The notes under the pieces were generated by a model. The model worked only from the letters and a program-made list of their open reading frames with translations. It ran no database searches and was not told where the DNA came from. From Uliginosibacterium gangwonense DSM 18521 (lineage in GTDB: Bacteria; Pseudomonadota; Gammaproteobacteria; Burkholderiales; Rhodocyclaceae): DNA of 63,414 nt. The number at the start of each line of letters is the position of its first letter. Position 1 is the first letter of the stretch. The stretch lies in contig NZ_KB892835.1 of NCBI RefSeq assembly GCF_000373965.1, forward strand, positions 341,668-405,081. Direction: 5' to 3'. Both the position numbers and the translations under genes were made by a program. Positions 38,333-50,032 of the stretch are shown here, piece by piece.

Positions 38333-38896
38333 TCAGATCTTGCCGACCAGGTCCAGAGACGGGGCCAGGGTGGCATCGCCTTCCTTCCACTTGGCGGGGC
38401 AGACTTCGCCCGGGTGGCTGGCCACGTATTGGGCGGCCTTGATCTTGCGCAGCAGTTCCTGAGCGTCACGACCCACACCACCGGCGTTGATTTCAACGAT
38501 CTGGATCTTGCCCTGCGGGTCGATGACGAAGGTGCCACGGTCAGCCAGACCAGCTTCTTCAATCATCACGCCGAAGTTGCGGGTGATGGTGCCGGTCGGG
38601 TCGCCCACCATCGGGTATTCAATGTTCTTGATGGTGTCGGAGGTGTCGTGCCAAGCCTTGTGGGTGAAGTGGGTGTCGGTGGAAACGGAGTAGATTTCGA
38701 CACCAATCTTCTTGAAGTCAGCGTACAGATCCGCCAGATCGCCCAGTTCGGTCGGGCAGACGAAAGTGAAGTCAGCCGGGTAGAAGAACACGACCGACCA
38801 CTTGCCGCGCAGATCGGCGTCGGACACTTCGATAAACTTGCCAGCGTGGAAAGCGGTGGCCTTGAAGGGCTTGACTTCAGAATTGATGATGGACAT
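38333..38896 (-). CDS. ahpC: Alkyl hydroperoxide reductase subunit C (typical 2-Cys peroxiredoxin)
   Basis: A 187-residue peroxidase. The peroxidatic Cys is in [12 protein letters not shown] (about residue 47) and the resolving Cys in PGEVCPAKW near the C-terminus, followed by a C-terminal helix as in sensitive peroxiredoxins. GGAGATC precedes the ATG. The upstream region carries a candidate OxyR site. Works with AhpF encoded next. Confidence 0.97.
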   Translation of the reverse strand: MSIINSEVKPFKATAFHAGKFIEVSDADLRGKWSVVFFYPADFTFVCPTELGDLADLYADFKKIGVEIYSVSTDTHFTHKAWHDTSDTIKNIEYPMVGDPTGTITRNFGVMIEEAGLADRGTFVIDPQGKIQIVEINAGGVGRDAQELLRKIKAAQYVASHPGEVCPAKWKEGDATLAPSLDLVGKI

Positions 38897-39019
38897 TTTG
38901 TGATCTCCGATATTGAGGTTCAGGGTTCTCCACTTGTCGAACCGTGTGTCGTTCAGTGGAATGAAGCTATCGTATCGAGATCGCTGCGATTGATCTAATT
39001 AAATACGGTTCTTGTTTTG

Positions 39020-39034
39020 ATAGGCAGTTGCTAT
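39020..39034. promoter_or_regulatory. Candidate OxyR half-sites upstream of ahpC
   Basis: ATAG-N7-CTAT (39020-39023 and 39031-39034) matches half of the OxyR consensus ATAG-N7-CTAT-N7-ATAG-N7-CTAT exactly, 124 to 138 bases upstream of ahpC. The other two quarter-sites are degenerate. The 299-base stretch 38897-39195 holds no gene; the rest looks like the ahpC leader and sequence behind exbD. Confidence 0.5.
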
Positions 39035-39195
39035 TGATGATTAATCCAATACTATTCATGTGGTTAATCGTGGGCGATGAAGTGTCTGTGCAGTGTCTAC
39101 CCCGGCAAACCGTCTTGCAAGCGCTGCCCGGAGGATGCCTGGCTTGGGTGGGGGCTCCAGGCCCCCTTGGGCCTGAAGCACCTTGAGGTATGCTG

Positions 39196-39624
39196 CTATT
39201 TGGCAGGCTCGCTCACAAACGCGATTTTGCCCAGATGTGCGCGGGATGCCGCAGCCAGCACCTTGGCAACCGCGTCATACGGGGTGGTTTTATCCGCACG
39301 CAGGTTGATCTCCGGGGCCGAGGCCGGATCCTTGATGGCGGCACCGGCTGCCTGCAGGCGTTGATCCAGGCCGTCCATATCCAGCTTCTCGCCATTCCAG
39401 AAGATGCCCGAGTCCGGCGTCAGTGCGATTTCGATGCGTTCGGCCTGAGTGCGGTTCTCACTGCTGCTGGTTTGCGGCAGATCGACCTTGACCGCATGCG
39501 TGAGCAGTGGCGCGGTGAGGATGAAGATCACCAGCAGCACCAGCATCACATCGATCATGGGCACCATGTTGATTTCGGCCATGGGCGCCGTATTGGCCTC
39601 TTTGGAGAATCCACCGAAAGCCAT
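39196..39624 (-). CDS. exbD: Biopolymer transport protein ExbD
   Basis: A 142-residue inner-membrane protein with one transmembrane segment: AEINMVPMIDVMLVLLVIF contains the membrane-embedded Asp needed to couple the proton gradient to TonB. The periplasmic domain follows. Its ATG overlaps the exbB stop by one base (TAATG). Part of a five-gene unit: siderophore receptor, PiuC-like hydroxylase, tonB, exbB, exbD. Confidence 0.93.
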   Translation of the reverse strand: MAFGGFSKEANTAPMAEINMVPMIDVMLVLLVIFILTAPLLTHAVKVDLPQTSSSENRTQAERIEIALTPDSGIFWNGEKLDMDGLDQRLQAAGAAIKDPASAPEINLRADKTTPYDAVAKVLAAASRAHLGKIAFVSEPAK

Positions 39625-40349
39625 TATGCTGCTCCTTGCAGGCTATGCAGCTTGCTGCCTTGCTGGCTGACTTGCGCGCCGGTGGTAAGGTAGGCGAACA
39701 GGTCGTGGGCAAACGCGTCCAGGCGGGCGAGCGTCAGGCGGTTGCTGCGGGTAAAACTGTTGTAGGCCACCACGGCAGGCAGGGCGACTGCGAGGCCCAG
39801 GCCAGTCATGATCAGCGCTTCGCCCACCGGGCCTGCCACTTTATCCAGCGTGCCTGCGCCACTCATGCCAATCGAAACCAGGGCACCGTAAACGCCCCAG
39901 ACCGTGCCTAGCAGGCCCACGAAGGGGGCGGTGGCGCCCACGGTTGCCAACAGGGTTAGGCCGTTCTCCAGGCGTGCGGTTTCCTCATCAATCACCTTGC
40001 GCATGCCACGGGTCAGGAACTCGGCTAGCGAACCGGCTTCCCCCAGCTTGCCGCCACCCGTGCGCTGATGATGTTCTCGGGCAAACAATGCGTGGCTGGT
40101 GAGGTGGGCAAACGGCTCGTTGGCGCCGTGGGTGTTGATCTCGTTGCGCACTTCGTCCAGCGAGCTGGCATTCCAGAACAAATCTACAAAATGTCCGGAG
40201 GCACGACGCAGGCGCAGGTGGGTGATGAGCTTGGTGACGATGAAGTACCAGGATGTCAATGACATCACGATCAGGATGACGAACAGTGTTTTGCCAAGGC
40301 CATCGGCCTGCCCCAGAAAGTGGGTAAAGCCCAGTGATTCAGTTTGCAT
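39624..40349 (-). CDS. exbB: Proton channel protein ExbB (MotA/TolQ/ExbB family)
   Basis: A 241-residue membrane protein with three transmembrane segments: near residues 20-40, 130-155 (LLATVGATAPFVGLLGTVWGVYGAL) and 172-195 (GPVGEALIMTGLGLAVALPAV). The TATAPFVGLLGTVWG-type block is diagnostic. It forms the proton-driven motor with ExbD to energise TonB. AGGAAAG lies upstream of the ATG; 58 bases separate it from tonB. Confidence 0.93.
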   Translation of the reverse strand: MQTESLGFTHFLGQADGLGKTLFVILIVMSLTSWYFIVTKLITHLRLRRASGHFVDLFWNASSLDEVRNEINTHGANEPFAHLTSHALFAREHHQRTGGGKLGEAGSLAEFLTRGMRKVIDEETARLENGLTLLATVGATAPFVGLLGTVWGVYGALVSIGMSGAGTLDKVAGPVGEALIMTGLGLAVALPAVVAYNSFTRSNRLTLARLDAFAHDLFAYLTTGAQVSQQGSKLHSLQGAA

Positions 40350-40407
40350 GGTGGATTCTTTCCTATCGAATGTAGAAGAGTATGGTCTGGGAATGCTTTC
40401 CCAATAT

Positions 40408-41106
40408 TCAGGATTTCAGCTCAAAGACGATGGGGACCTTGACCCAGCCAGACACCGCCTGCTGCCCTTGCCGGGCAGGCACGAAGCGCCACTGCGCCAC
40501 GGCCTCACGGGCGGCACGATCCAGGCGAGAATAGCCGCTGCTGGCATCAACCAGTACCTGCAGCGCGCGCCCTTCTTCGCTGACCTGCACGCGCAGCAGC
40601 ACACGCCCCTCTTCGCCCAGATCACGTGAAGTACGCGGGTAGGCCGGGGCCGGGTTATGCAGATAGTCTGCGTCAAAGCGTGGCGCCTGGGCGCTTTCCG
40701 CACCGCTCGCGGCAGCCTTGGCTGGGGCTGCAGGGGCCGGTGTTTCCGGCTGCACCGCAGCAGGGGGCTCCGGTGAGGGGGCGGGCGCCGTGAAGGCGGT
40801 GGTATTGGCCGGGGCCGGTGTTTCAGTCTGGATCAGCGCAGGCGTGCTGGTGCGCTGTACCGGGCGTGGTGCGACGGCAGCAGGGGTGGGCTTGAGTGGA
40901 ACTGCAGGTGTTGCCGGAGGCGTTGGCGCTTCTTCCTGCGCGGCGCTGACCATCTCTATGCGGATGGGTTGGGGCGTAATCTGGCTGATCTGCTTGTGCG
41001 CCAGCGCCGCAAGCCCTAGCCCTGCGACCACATGCAGTGCCAATACGACGGTGGCGCCTGTGAGGCGCTCGGGTGCTGAAGAGATGGCTGGCAGGGTCGG
41101 GTTCAT
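40408..41106 (-). CDS. tonB: Energy transducer TonB
   Basis: A 232-residue protein: one N-terminal membrane anchor ([20 protein letters not shown]), a long Pro/Ala-rich periplasmic spacer (about residues 50-145) and a C-terminal TonB domain with [19 protein letters not shown] (YP motif), [11 protein letters not shown] and [10 protein letters not shown]. It transmits energy from ExbBD to outer-membrane receptors. ATG 41106 overlaps the stop of the PiuC-like gene (ATGA). Confidence 0.93.
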   Translation of the reverse strand: MNPTLPAISSAPERLTGATVVLALHVVAGLGLAALAHKQISQITPQPIRIEMVSAAQEEAPTPPATPAVPLKPTPAAVAPRPVQRTSTPALIQTETPAPANTTAFTAPAPSPEPPAAVQPETPAPAAPAKAAASGAESAQAPRFDADYLHNPAPAYPRTSRDLGEEGRVLLRVQVSEEGRALQVLVDASSGYSRLDRAAREAVAQWRFVPARQGQQAVSGWVKVPIVFELKS

Positions 41107-41783
41107 ACTTCTGCCCACATCCGCAACAGGTTGTGGTAAGCCGAAGTCAGCCCCACCAGTGCTTCCTCTTCGCCATGCTTTTGGCGTAAGGTGGCAATGG
41201 ATACATCCATGTCAAACAGCAGGCTGCGCTTGGCGTCTTCACGAATCATGCTTTGAATCCACATGAAGCAGGCCACACGTGCCCCACGGGTGACAGGCTC
41301 TACGCGATGCAGGCTGGTGGAGGGATACACCACCATGTCACCTGCAGCAAGCTTGACGCGATGCTCACCGTAGGTATCATCAATCACCAATTCGCCGCCG
41401 TCATATTCATCCGGTTCTGCCAGAAATAGCGTAGCGGAGACGTCTGTGCGCATGTGGCGACTACCGTCCGGCAGCAGACGCACGGAATTGTCGACGTGGT
41501 TGCCAAAGTGCTGCCCGCCTTCATAGCGGTTGAAGAGCGGCGGATAGATTTCCTTGGGCAGTGCGGCAGAGAAGAATACAGGATGCCGGGCGAGTGCTGC
41601 GCGCACAATCGCGCGGGCTTCTACAATCTGTGGCGCACTTTCCGGCAACTGCTGGTTGCGTTTGACCTGAGCCGATTGGGTGCCTGCGGTGATGCGGCCA
41701 TCGGCCCAGTCTGCTGCGTCCAGCAAGGTGCGCAGGCATTGGAGTTCGTCGGGGCGCAACACCCCTTGGGCTTGGATCAACAT
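41103..41783 (-). CDS. Fe(II)/2-oxoglutarate-dependent PKHD-type hydroxylase (PiuC/YbiX)
   Basis: A 226-residue dioxygenase. The iron-binding HxD is in GNHVDNSVR (about residue 99) with the distal His in [15 protein letters not shown], whose Arg binds 2-oxoglutarate. [11 protein letters not shown] and [13 protein letters not shown] are the usual flanking blocks. Genes of this family sit next to catecholate siderophore receptors in many proteobacteria (piuC with piuA, ybiX with fiu). The substrate is unknown. It is coupled to tonB downstream and follows the receptor by 82 bases. Confidence 0.92.
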   Translation of the reverse strand: MLIQAQGVLRPDELQCLRTLLDAADWADGRITAGTQSAQVKRNQQLPESAPQIVEARAIVRAALARHPVFFSAALPKEIYPPLFNRYEGGQHFGNHVDNSVRLLPDGSRHMRTDVSATLFLAEPDEYDGGELVIDDTYGEHRVKLAAGDMVVYPSTSLHRVEPVTRGARVACFMWIQSMIREDAKRSLLFDMDVSIATLRQKHGEEEALVGLTSAYHNLLRMWAEV

Positions 41784-41865
41784 GGTTGGTTTTCTGGCTG
41801 GCTATTGAAAATCATTTGGCTGGGTATGCGGGTCTACCTGCTGGCAGACCCGCCAGATGCAGGAT

Positions 41866-44028
41866 TTACAGGCGCAACTCGGTGGTCAGCTGAACGGTGC
41901 GGCGGGCACCGGCCACTGCATGGCCGTTGTAGACCGATTGCCAATAGATGCGGTCGAACAGGTTGATGACATTCAACTGCACGCTGTACCGGGGTTGCTC
42001 GTACTTGAGCATGGCGTCATATTTGACATAACCCGGTGCCCAGTTGCTGGAGTTGTGCGAAGGGTTGCGCTTGCTTTGCCCGTCTGCCCCTGCGCCGACG
42101 GTCCAGTTCGGCATGAAGCGGTAAGTGGTCCACAGGCTGCCGGAGTTGGTTGGCGTGTTGGCGGATGGGCGGCCAACCGTGGCGGCTGCTGTAGCGGCTG
42201 AACCGGCCTTATCAATGTTTGACCACATGTGGGCAACGTTGAAGAACACGTCCCAGTTCTTGGTCAGTTCCCCGTTGATTTCAATTTCATACCCATCGGT
42301 ATGCCGTTTGCCTGAGAGCAGATATTCCCCGGCGGCTGTTTCTGTATCGGTGCTGCGCTCGTTGTACTTTTCCGTGCGGAATAGCGCAAACCGCGTCGAG
42401 AGCTTGCCGTCCAGCCATTCAGACTTAGTTCCGAGTTCGATGTTGCGGCTTTGCTCCGGTTTGGTTTTGGCGCTGGAGCTGTCATATTGATACAGGTCGC
42501 CGGAAGTATTGAATGAGCTGCCATAGGCTGCGTACACGTTCAGGTTGTCGGTCAGTTCGCGGATCAGGCCGGTACGGTAGCTCCACAGATAGTCCTTGCG
42601 CTGGAAGCGGGCAGCGGTGCTATCTGCGCCAGAGCTGTAGTCTCCGGAGAAACGGTCCCAACGGGCGCCAAGCAGAAGCTTCCAGCGGGGCAGGAATTCG
42701 ATCATGTCCTGCCCATACAGCCCGAGGGTGGATGCCGTGAAATAGGAGAATCCCGTTCGCATGCCAGTCGCGGCGATGGACTGGTTGCTGGTGGCTTCCG
42801 GGTTGCCTACCGTGCCACCGCTCTTGGCAGGGGTGCCTGCGTAGCCCCAGCGTTCGGAATCTTCACGCGCCAGCTCTGTGCCGACCAAGGCTTCGTGCTT
42901 CATGCCGAAAGCATCAAAGCGTGTGGTGAGATCGGTCTGGTTGAACAAGTGGTGCTCCTCCCCGCCGCGACGTTGACTGCCACGGGTGAAGGTGCTGCTG
43001 TCGGTGACGTTGAGCGTGCTGATCGGGCGTGCGGTAGTGGCCCATAGATCGCGCTTGTATTCACCGTAGCGCAGCGTTGAGGTCAGTTGCGTTTTGTTGC
43101 TGAAGCGGTGCGTGTATTTGGTGGTCAGTACATCAGCAGAGTCCCGTTGGAAGTCACTGTCCAAGCCGTAGAAGTGATCTGCCGCGCTGTCGACCGGGCG
43201 GCCACCGGCCCAGCCGAAACCATAATTCGGTGTGTCGTCATAATTGAGGTGGTAGTAGCCCACTTCAAATTCGTTGTTGGTGCCGATGCCGGTGCGCAGC
43301 GTCGGCGCAAAGCCATAGCGTTTGCTGTCAGCGCCGTCCGGGTCGCCTGCCGAATTGGTGGTCATGGTGTTGAGCCGAATGGCTGTTGTTTCACCAATCA
43401 CCTGGTTGATGTCCGCCGTGGTGCGCAAATAATCGTTGTTGCCTACTGTGGCATTGAGCACGGTTTCATCAGCGAGGAAAGGGGATTTGCTCACCTGGTT
43501 GATCACCCCGCCCGTGGAGCCGCGCCCGAACAGCATGGAGGCCGCTCCCCGGAGTACCTCTATGCGTTCCAGATTAAAGACTTCGCGGTTGTACTGGGCG
43601 ATATCGCGCATGCCATCTTGGTACAGGTCGCCATACGCCACATAGCCCCGCAGGTTGATGTTGTCGCCAATGCGCCCGCCTTCACCAGCGTTGAAGGTCA
43701 ATCCGGCCACGTTTTGCAGGGCGGATTTCAGGCTGTCCTCCTTGCGGTCTGCAATCAGCTTTTCCGGCACGATGGTGATGGATTGCGGAATGTCCTTCGG
43801 TGCCTGTGTCTGCTTGCCGATGGTGGTCGTCTCGGTTTTGTAGCTGCGCTCGGGGCGCGCCCCATCGCGCTCACCTTGCACCACGACTGGTTGCAGTGTC
43901 TTGTCCGCCTCGGCAGTGCTGGCGGTGGGTTCGGCGGCCACCGCTGCACTACTGACGACGGCCCCCGTGGCCAGTGCAGAAATCAGGCGGGAGGGTGCAT
44001 TGCTGAAGAGTTCGGAGGAAAAGCGCAT
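41866..44028 (-). CDS. TonB-dependent catecholate siderophore receptor (Fiu/PiuA family)
   Basis: A 720-residue outer-membrane receptor with an N-terminal signal peptide (cleavage after AAVAA, about residue 32). The plug domain has PQSITIVPEKLI, SALQNVAGLTFNAGEGGR, GDNINLRGY, RIEVLRGAASMLFGRGSTGGVIN; the C-terminal barrel ends with GARRTVQLTTELRL, finishing in an aromatic-poor strand. Homologues import monomeric catechol iron complexes. It heads the receptor-hydroxylase-tonB-exbB-exbD unit and is divergent from an FTR1 iron pair, with Fur-like boxes between. Confidence 0.93.
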   Translation of the reverse strand: MRFSSELFSNAPSRLISALATGAVVSSAAVAAEPTASTAEADKTLQPVVVQGERDGARPERSYKTETTTIGKQTQAPKDIPQSITIVPEKLIADRKEDSLKSALQNVAGLTFNAGEGGRIGDNINLRGYVAYGDLYQDGMRDIAQYNREVFNLERIEVLRGAASMLFGRGSTGGVINQVSKSPFLADETVLNATVGNNDYLRTTADINQVIGETTAIRLNTMTTNSAGDPDGADSKRYGFAPTLRTGIGTNNEFEVGYYHLNYDDTPNYGFGWAGGRPVDSAADHFYGLDSDFQRDSADVLTTKYTHRFSNKTQLTSTLRYGEYKRDLWATTARPISTLNVTDSSTFTRGSQRRGGEEHHLFNQTDLTTRFDAFGMKHEALVGTELAREDSERWGYAGTPAKSGGTVGNPEATSNQSIAATGMRTGFSYFTASTLGLYGQDMIEFLPRWKLLLGARWDRFSGDYSSGADSTAARFQRKDYLWSYRTGLIRELTDNLNVYAAYGSSFNTSGDLYQYDSSSAKTKPEQSRNIELGTKSEWLDGKLSTRFALFRTEKYNERSTDTETAAGEYLLSGKRHTDGYEIEINGELTKNWDVFFNVAHMWSNIDKAGSAATAAATVGRPSANTPTNSGSLWTTYRFMPNWTVGAGADGQSKRNPSHNSSNWAPGYVKYDAMLKYEQPRYSVQLNVINLFDRIYWQSVYNGHAVAGARRTVQLTTELRL

Positions 44029-44067
44029 GGAATCTCTCTATCGAGTGTTGTTGTAAAAAATCATTAT

Positions 44068-44129
44068 TGCGAATTATTCTCATTTGAGAATTTATGTCAA
44101 CACAATTGACAATGAGAACCATTCGCAAT
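44068..44129. promoter_or_regulatory. Two Fur-like boxes in the divergent iron promoter
   Basis: TGCGAATTATTCTCATTTGA (from 44068) and AATGAGAACCATTCGCAATT (from 44111) each resemble the Fur box GATAATGATAATCATTATC and are roughly inverted copies of each other. They lie in the 145-base gap between the receptor gene and the cupredoxin gene, so iron would repress both directions. Confidence 0.75.
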
Positions 44130-44173
44130 TACATTTGGACATCCCCAAGGTTTTCGTATAACGGAGAATCCAG

Positions 44174-44494
44174 ATGTTCAGACTGTTGTGTGCCGCCCTT
44201 GCCATGTGTGCTGCTGCTCAGGCCTTTGCCGACCAGGACGTGAGCCTAGTGATCGAAAATCACCGCTTTGTGCCTGCCGAGCTACGGGTGGCGGCCGGGC
44301 AGAAGATTCGCATCGTGGTGGATAACCGGGACGCCACCCCGGAAGAGTTTGAAAGCCAGAAGCTGAGGGCCGAGAAAGTAATCCCCGGCAAGAGCAAGGG
44401 CGTGGTGATGGTGGGGCCACTCAAGCCAGGGCAATACAGCTTTTATGGCGAGTTCAACGAAAAAACTGCACAAGGCGTGCTGATTGCGGAGTAA
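44174..44494 (+). CDS. Periplasmic cupredoxin-fold protein, FtrB/EfeO-N type
   Basis: A 106-residue exported protein (signal peptide 1-19) with one cupredoxin fold: VSLVIENHRFVPAELRVAAGQKIRIVVDNRD, then LKPGQYSFYGEFN. The mature protein has no Cys, so it cannot form a type 1 copper site; the Glu-rich DATPEEFES stretch may bind iron instead. It is 3 bases ahead of the FTR1 permease gene and divergent from the siderophore operon. It resembles FtrB of the Bordetella FtrABCD iron system. Confidence 0.85.
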   Translation: MFRLLCAALAMCAAAQAFADQDVSLVIENHRFVPAELRVAAGQKIRIVVDNRDATPEEFESQKLRAEKVIPGKSKGVVMVGPLKPGQYSFYGEFNEKTAQGVLIAE

Positions 44495-44497
44495 GCC

Positions 44498-45313
44498 ATG
44501 CTGGGTGCAGCCATCATCGTGTTTCGTGAAGTGCTGGAAGCGGCACTGATCATCGGCATCATTGCGGCAGCCACGCGCGGTTTGCCCCGGCGCGGGATGT
44601 GGATCGGCAGCGGAATCCTGCTCGGCGTGGGCGGGGCCTGCGTGGTAGCCGCCTTGACTGGTTTCATCGCCAATCTGGCCAGCGGCATGGGGCAGGAGGT
44701 ATTCAACGCAGGCGTGCTGTGCGTGGCGGTGGCCATGTTGGCTTGGCACAACATCTGGATGGCTGCGCATGGCCGTGAGTTGGCAAGTATGGCCCGCCAG
44801 ACCGGGCAAGCCGTCAGTAGTGGTGCCGAACCCATTACGGTACTGCTGGTGGTCATCTCCATGGCCGTATTGCGGGAAGGTTCCGAGGTAGCGCTCTTCC
44901 TGTACGGCATTTTTGCCCAAGGCGGCGTTTCCGCCATGGGGATGCTGATGGGCGGCCTGCTCGGGTTAGCTGCGGGGGTTGTACTGGGGGCTACCTTGTA
45001 TGCGGGCTTGTTGCGGATTCCCATGCGCTGGTTCTTTGGTGTGACTTCCGCGCTGATCCTGTTTCTGGCTGCCGGTATGGCTGGGCAGGCAGCCCGGCTG
45101 TTGATCCAGGCCGGATATCTGCCTGCCTTGGCTGATCCGCTGTGGGATTCTTCCGCATGGATCGGCCAGGACTCGGTATTGGGAAGCGTGCTACATGCCC
45201 TGGCTGGCTACGATGCCCAGCCGACCGGCATGCATGTGTTGGTGTACTGGGTGACTGCCATCCTGATCCTGATTGGTATGCTCAGGGAGGCCCGCAGGCC
45301 TGTGGCTGCCTGA
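44498..45313 (+). CDS. FTR1-family iron permease (FtrC/EfeU type)
   Basis: A 271-residue membrane protein with about seven transmembrane segments. Both iron-ligand motifs are seen: REVLEAALI near the N-terminus (REGLE variant with Val) and REGSEVALFLYG near residue 128. It would take up ferrous or ferric iron from the cupredoxin partner. No FtrA/P19-type or FtrD-type ferredoxin gene accompanies it, so the system here is reduced to two genes. Confidence 0.92.
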   Translation: MLGAAIIVFREVLEAALIIGIIAAATRGLPRRGMWIGSGILLGVGGACVVAALTGFIANLASGMGQEVFNAGVLCVAVAMLAWHNIWMAAHGRELASMARQTGQAVSSGAEPITVLLVVISMAVLREGSEVALFLYGIFAQGGVSAMGMLMGGLLGLAAGVVLGATLYAGLLRIPMRWFFGVTSALILFLAAGMAGQAARLLIQAGYLPALADPLWDSSAWIGQDSVLGSVLHALAGYDAQPTGMHVLVYWVTAILILIGMLREARRPVAA

Positions 45314-45416
45314 ATATATCCCGATTGTGGGGCGTGGGTGTAGAGGGCTTAGGTGCAAGGCCCGATCCGGGGTAGAATCGACCCTTTGATTTCACACTGA
45401 TATTTTGGCCACGCCC

Positions 45417-48065
<2,649 letters not shown>

Positions 48066-48084
48066 TCCTGGCGTATGCAAATTG

Positions 48085-48116
48085 AAACAGGGCTCCTTCG
48101 GGAGCCCTGTTTTTTT
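48085..48116 (+). terminator. Terminator of alaS
   Basis: A 12-bp stem (AAACAGGGCTCC / GGAGCCCTGTTT) closed by a stable TTCG loop, then seven T residues. It also lies behind the convergent permease gene. Confidence 0.95.
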
Positions 48117-48119
48117 ATG

Positions 48120-49346
48120 TCAGGCTTTCAAGCCTTCTGCAATCGGGCGGCGCATGCCCAGCAGCGCGGGCAGGGTGGCGATGATGAGCCCGGCCAGCGC
48201 CAATGCGGCGGCGAGCAGGAGTTCTTCTGCGCCGAGCGTGATCGGCATGCGGAACCCGGTTTGCGGTGCAATCCAGGCGGAGAGCAGCCAGGCCGCGCCA
48301 TAACCCGCACCCAAGCCAAGGGCGGCACCCGCTGCGACCAGCAGGCTGACTTCCAGCCAGATCACCGCGAACACATACTTGGCACTGGCCCCGATGGCCC
48401 GCAGCACCGCGAACTGGCGTGCACGGGCGAGGAAGCCGACCAGCAGCGCCATGAGGACGGCCACCACCACCAGGATCTGGGTTGCCACGGCCAGAATCGA
48501 CATCATGTCGCGCACATTGCCCAGCGTGCTATACAGCTCGTTGAGCACTTCTGCCGGGAAGAGCGCCATGCTCTGCGGGGTGCGCAGTTGCCCGCGCAGG
48601 CCGTAGGCTGCACTGACTGATTCGGGTTTGACGGCAATCGCGGGTACGCCGGGTAACTGGTCGACTGCCCAGGGTGGGCCGATCCGGGTGCTGCCGGGGG
48701 TGTGCCCGGTGGGGAGTTCGTGGATTGCCCATACATCTTCGACCGGCACCAGGATGGCCTGATCCCAGACATTGTCACGTGCGGGCAGGCGCCCGACCAC
48801 GGTGTAGCTCAGATTGTGCTCGTGGTGATCATGTTCGTCCTCATCCCCATCGGCTTCGTGATGTTGGCCGTGTTCGGGATGAATCTTGGTGCCGATGGCA
48901 AGCGGCACGTTGGCTCCCACTATGGCTTCGCCCCGGGCTGCAAACAAGCGCCCCTCGTGGGGTGGCAGCATGCCGCCGCGATTGGCAAACGCGGTGATGG
49001 TGCCAACGATGGGGTAGCCCTGCCAGCTGTCGCCAAAGGCAATGGGTGCGGCATAGGCTACACCCCTGGCGGTGCTGGCTTTGGCAAGCACTTCGCCACT
49101 GACCAGGGGGATGGCCTGCAGTTTCAGATAGACGCTGGTGAGCACCAGTTGGGTCGGGCTACCGGGGGCGCCGACGAGCAGATCGAAATCATCCGCCGCA
49201 CGCGCACTGCCTTGGCGCAAAGCGCGTTCCTGGGCGATCACGGCAACGCCGATGGCCACCGCGATGGCGACCAAGGCAATGGTGATGGCCACCAGCAGGC
49301 GGTTGCGACGGTAATCCGCGATGACTACCGGGAAGGGGTTAAACAT
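48120..49346 (-). CDS. ABC transporter permease, FtsX/MacB type, with a histidine/acid-rich periplasmic loop
   Basis: A 408-residue permease with TM1 near residues 18-38, a large periplasmic domain, and three C-terminal transmembrane segments (near 295-320, 340-370, 378-400). Residues 156-177 form a loop with eight His and nine Asp/Glu (for example EHDHHEH), a strong metal-binding look. The ATG at 49346 overlaps the ATPase gene by eight bases. It is the last gene of an operon with alkaline phosphatase, a small periplasmic protein and an ATPase. Homologues in Pseudomonas and Vibrio zinc-regulated loci have the same ATPase/permease architecture (from memory); I infer zinc handling. Confidence 0.88.
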   Translation of the reverse strand: MFNPFPVVIADYRRNRLLVAITIALVAIAVAIGVAVIAQERALRQGSARAADDFDLLVGAPGSPTQLVLTSVYLKLQAIPLVSGEVLAKASTARGVAYAAPIAFGDSWQGYPIVGTITAFANRGGMLPPHEGRLFAARGEAIVGANVPLAIGTKIHPEHGQHHEADGDEDEHDHHEHNLSYTVVGRLPARDNVWDQAILVPVEDVWAIHELPTGHTPGSTRIGPPWAVDQLPGVPAIAVKPESVSAAYGLRGQLRTPQSMALFPAEVLNELYSTLGNVRDMMSILAVATQILVVVAVLMALLVGFLARARQFAVLRAIGASAKYVFAVIWLEVSLLVAAGAALGLGAGYGAAWLLSAWIAPQTGFRMPITLGAEELLLAAALALAGLIIATLPALLGMRRPIAEGLKA

Positions 49347-50028
49347 GGGCGGCCTCCAGCGCAACAAGCGTGCCGCCGCGTAGTTCCATCTGCTCGTCCA
49401 AGCGGGAGAGCAGGCTGAGTTCATGCGAGACGGCTATCAGCGTGGCACCTTGTTCGCGTACCACGTCCAGCAACAGGGCACCGATGATCTCGCGGTTCTC
49501 TGGGTCGAGGCTGGCGGTGGGTTCGTCAGCCAGAATCACTGCGGGGGAAAACAGCAGCGCCCGAGCTACGGCCACGCGCTGGCGTTCGCCACGCGAGAGC
49601 AGTTCGGCGCGGCGTTGGGGTGTGTGGATGCCCACGCGCTCCAGGAGTTGATGGGCGCGTTCGCGCAGCGCCGGGCTGACTCGCCAGCCGGAAAAGCTCA
49701 CGGGCAGCAGGATGTTGTCAAAAGCGCTCAGGCCTTCGACGAGGTGGAAATCCTGGAACACCAGCCCCAGCTTCTGCTGCCGCCAGTGAGTGAGGGCGGC
49801 GCCATCAAGCCGGGAGATATTCTCAGTACCCCATTCGATGTTGCCAGCCTGGGCAGGCTCAATGCCCGCAAGGCAATGCAGCAGGGTCGTCTTGCCAGCG
49901 CCCGATGGCCCCCGGATGCCCAGGCTGCGGCCATGGGCGAGGTCGAGTGATTCGATATGGAAGAGATCGGTTTCCTGAGCAGGGAAACGGAATCGCAGGT
50001 CCCGAACCTTCAAGGCGCCGTTGTGCAT
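49339..50028 (-). CDS. ABC transporter ATP-binding protein (LolD/MacB class)
   Basis: A 229-residue ATPase. Walker A RGPSGAGKTTLLH, Q-loop LVFQDFHLVEGL, signature LSRGERQRVAVARAL, Walker B AVILADEPTASLD and H-switch ISHELSLL are intact. Lol/MacB-type ATPases pair with FtsX-like permeases and work as mechanotransmitters rather than importers with a channel. The ATG at 50028 is chosen; the frame is open 17 codons upstream. It overlaps the permease start by eight bases and follows the small periplasmic protein gene by 4 bases. Confidence 0.92.
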   Translation of the reverse strand: MHNGALKVRDLRFRFPAQETDLFHIESLDLAHGRSLGIRGPSGAGKTTLLHCLAGIEPAQAGNIEWGTENISRLDGAALTHWRQQKLGLVFQDFHLVEGLSAFDNILLPVSFSGWRVSPALRERAHQLLERVGIHTPQRRAELLSRGERQRVAVARALLFSPAVILADEPTASLDPENREIIGALLLDVVREQGATLIAVSHELSLLSRLDEQMELRGGTLVALEAAHV

Positions 50029-50032
50029 GATC

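Noticed and set aside
39077-39364. Plus-strand frame of 95 codons overlapping the end of exbD
   Set aside because: Antisense to exbD over most of its length, no family signal.
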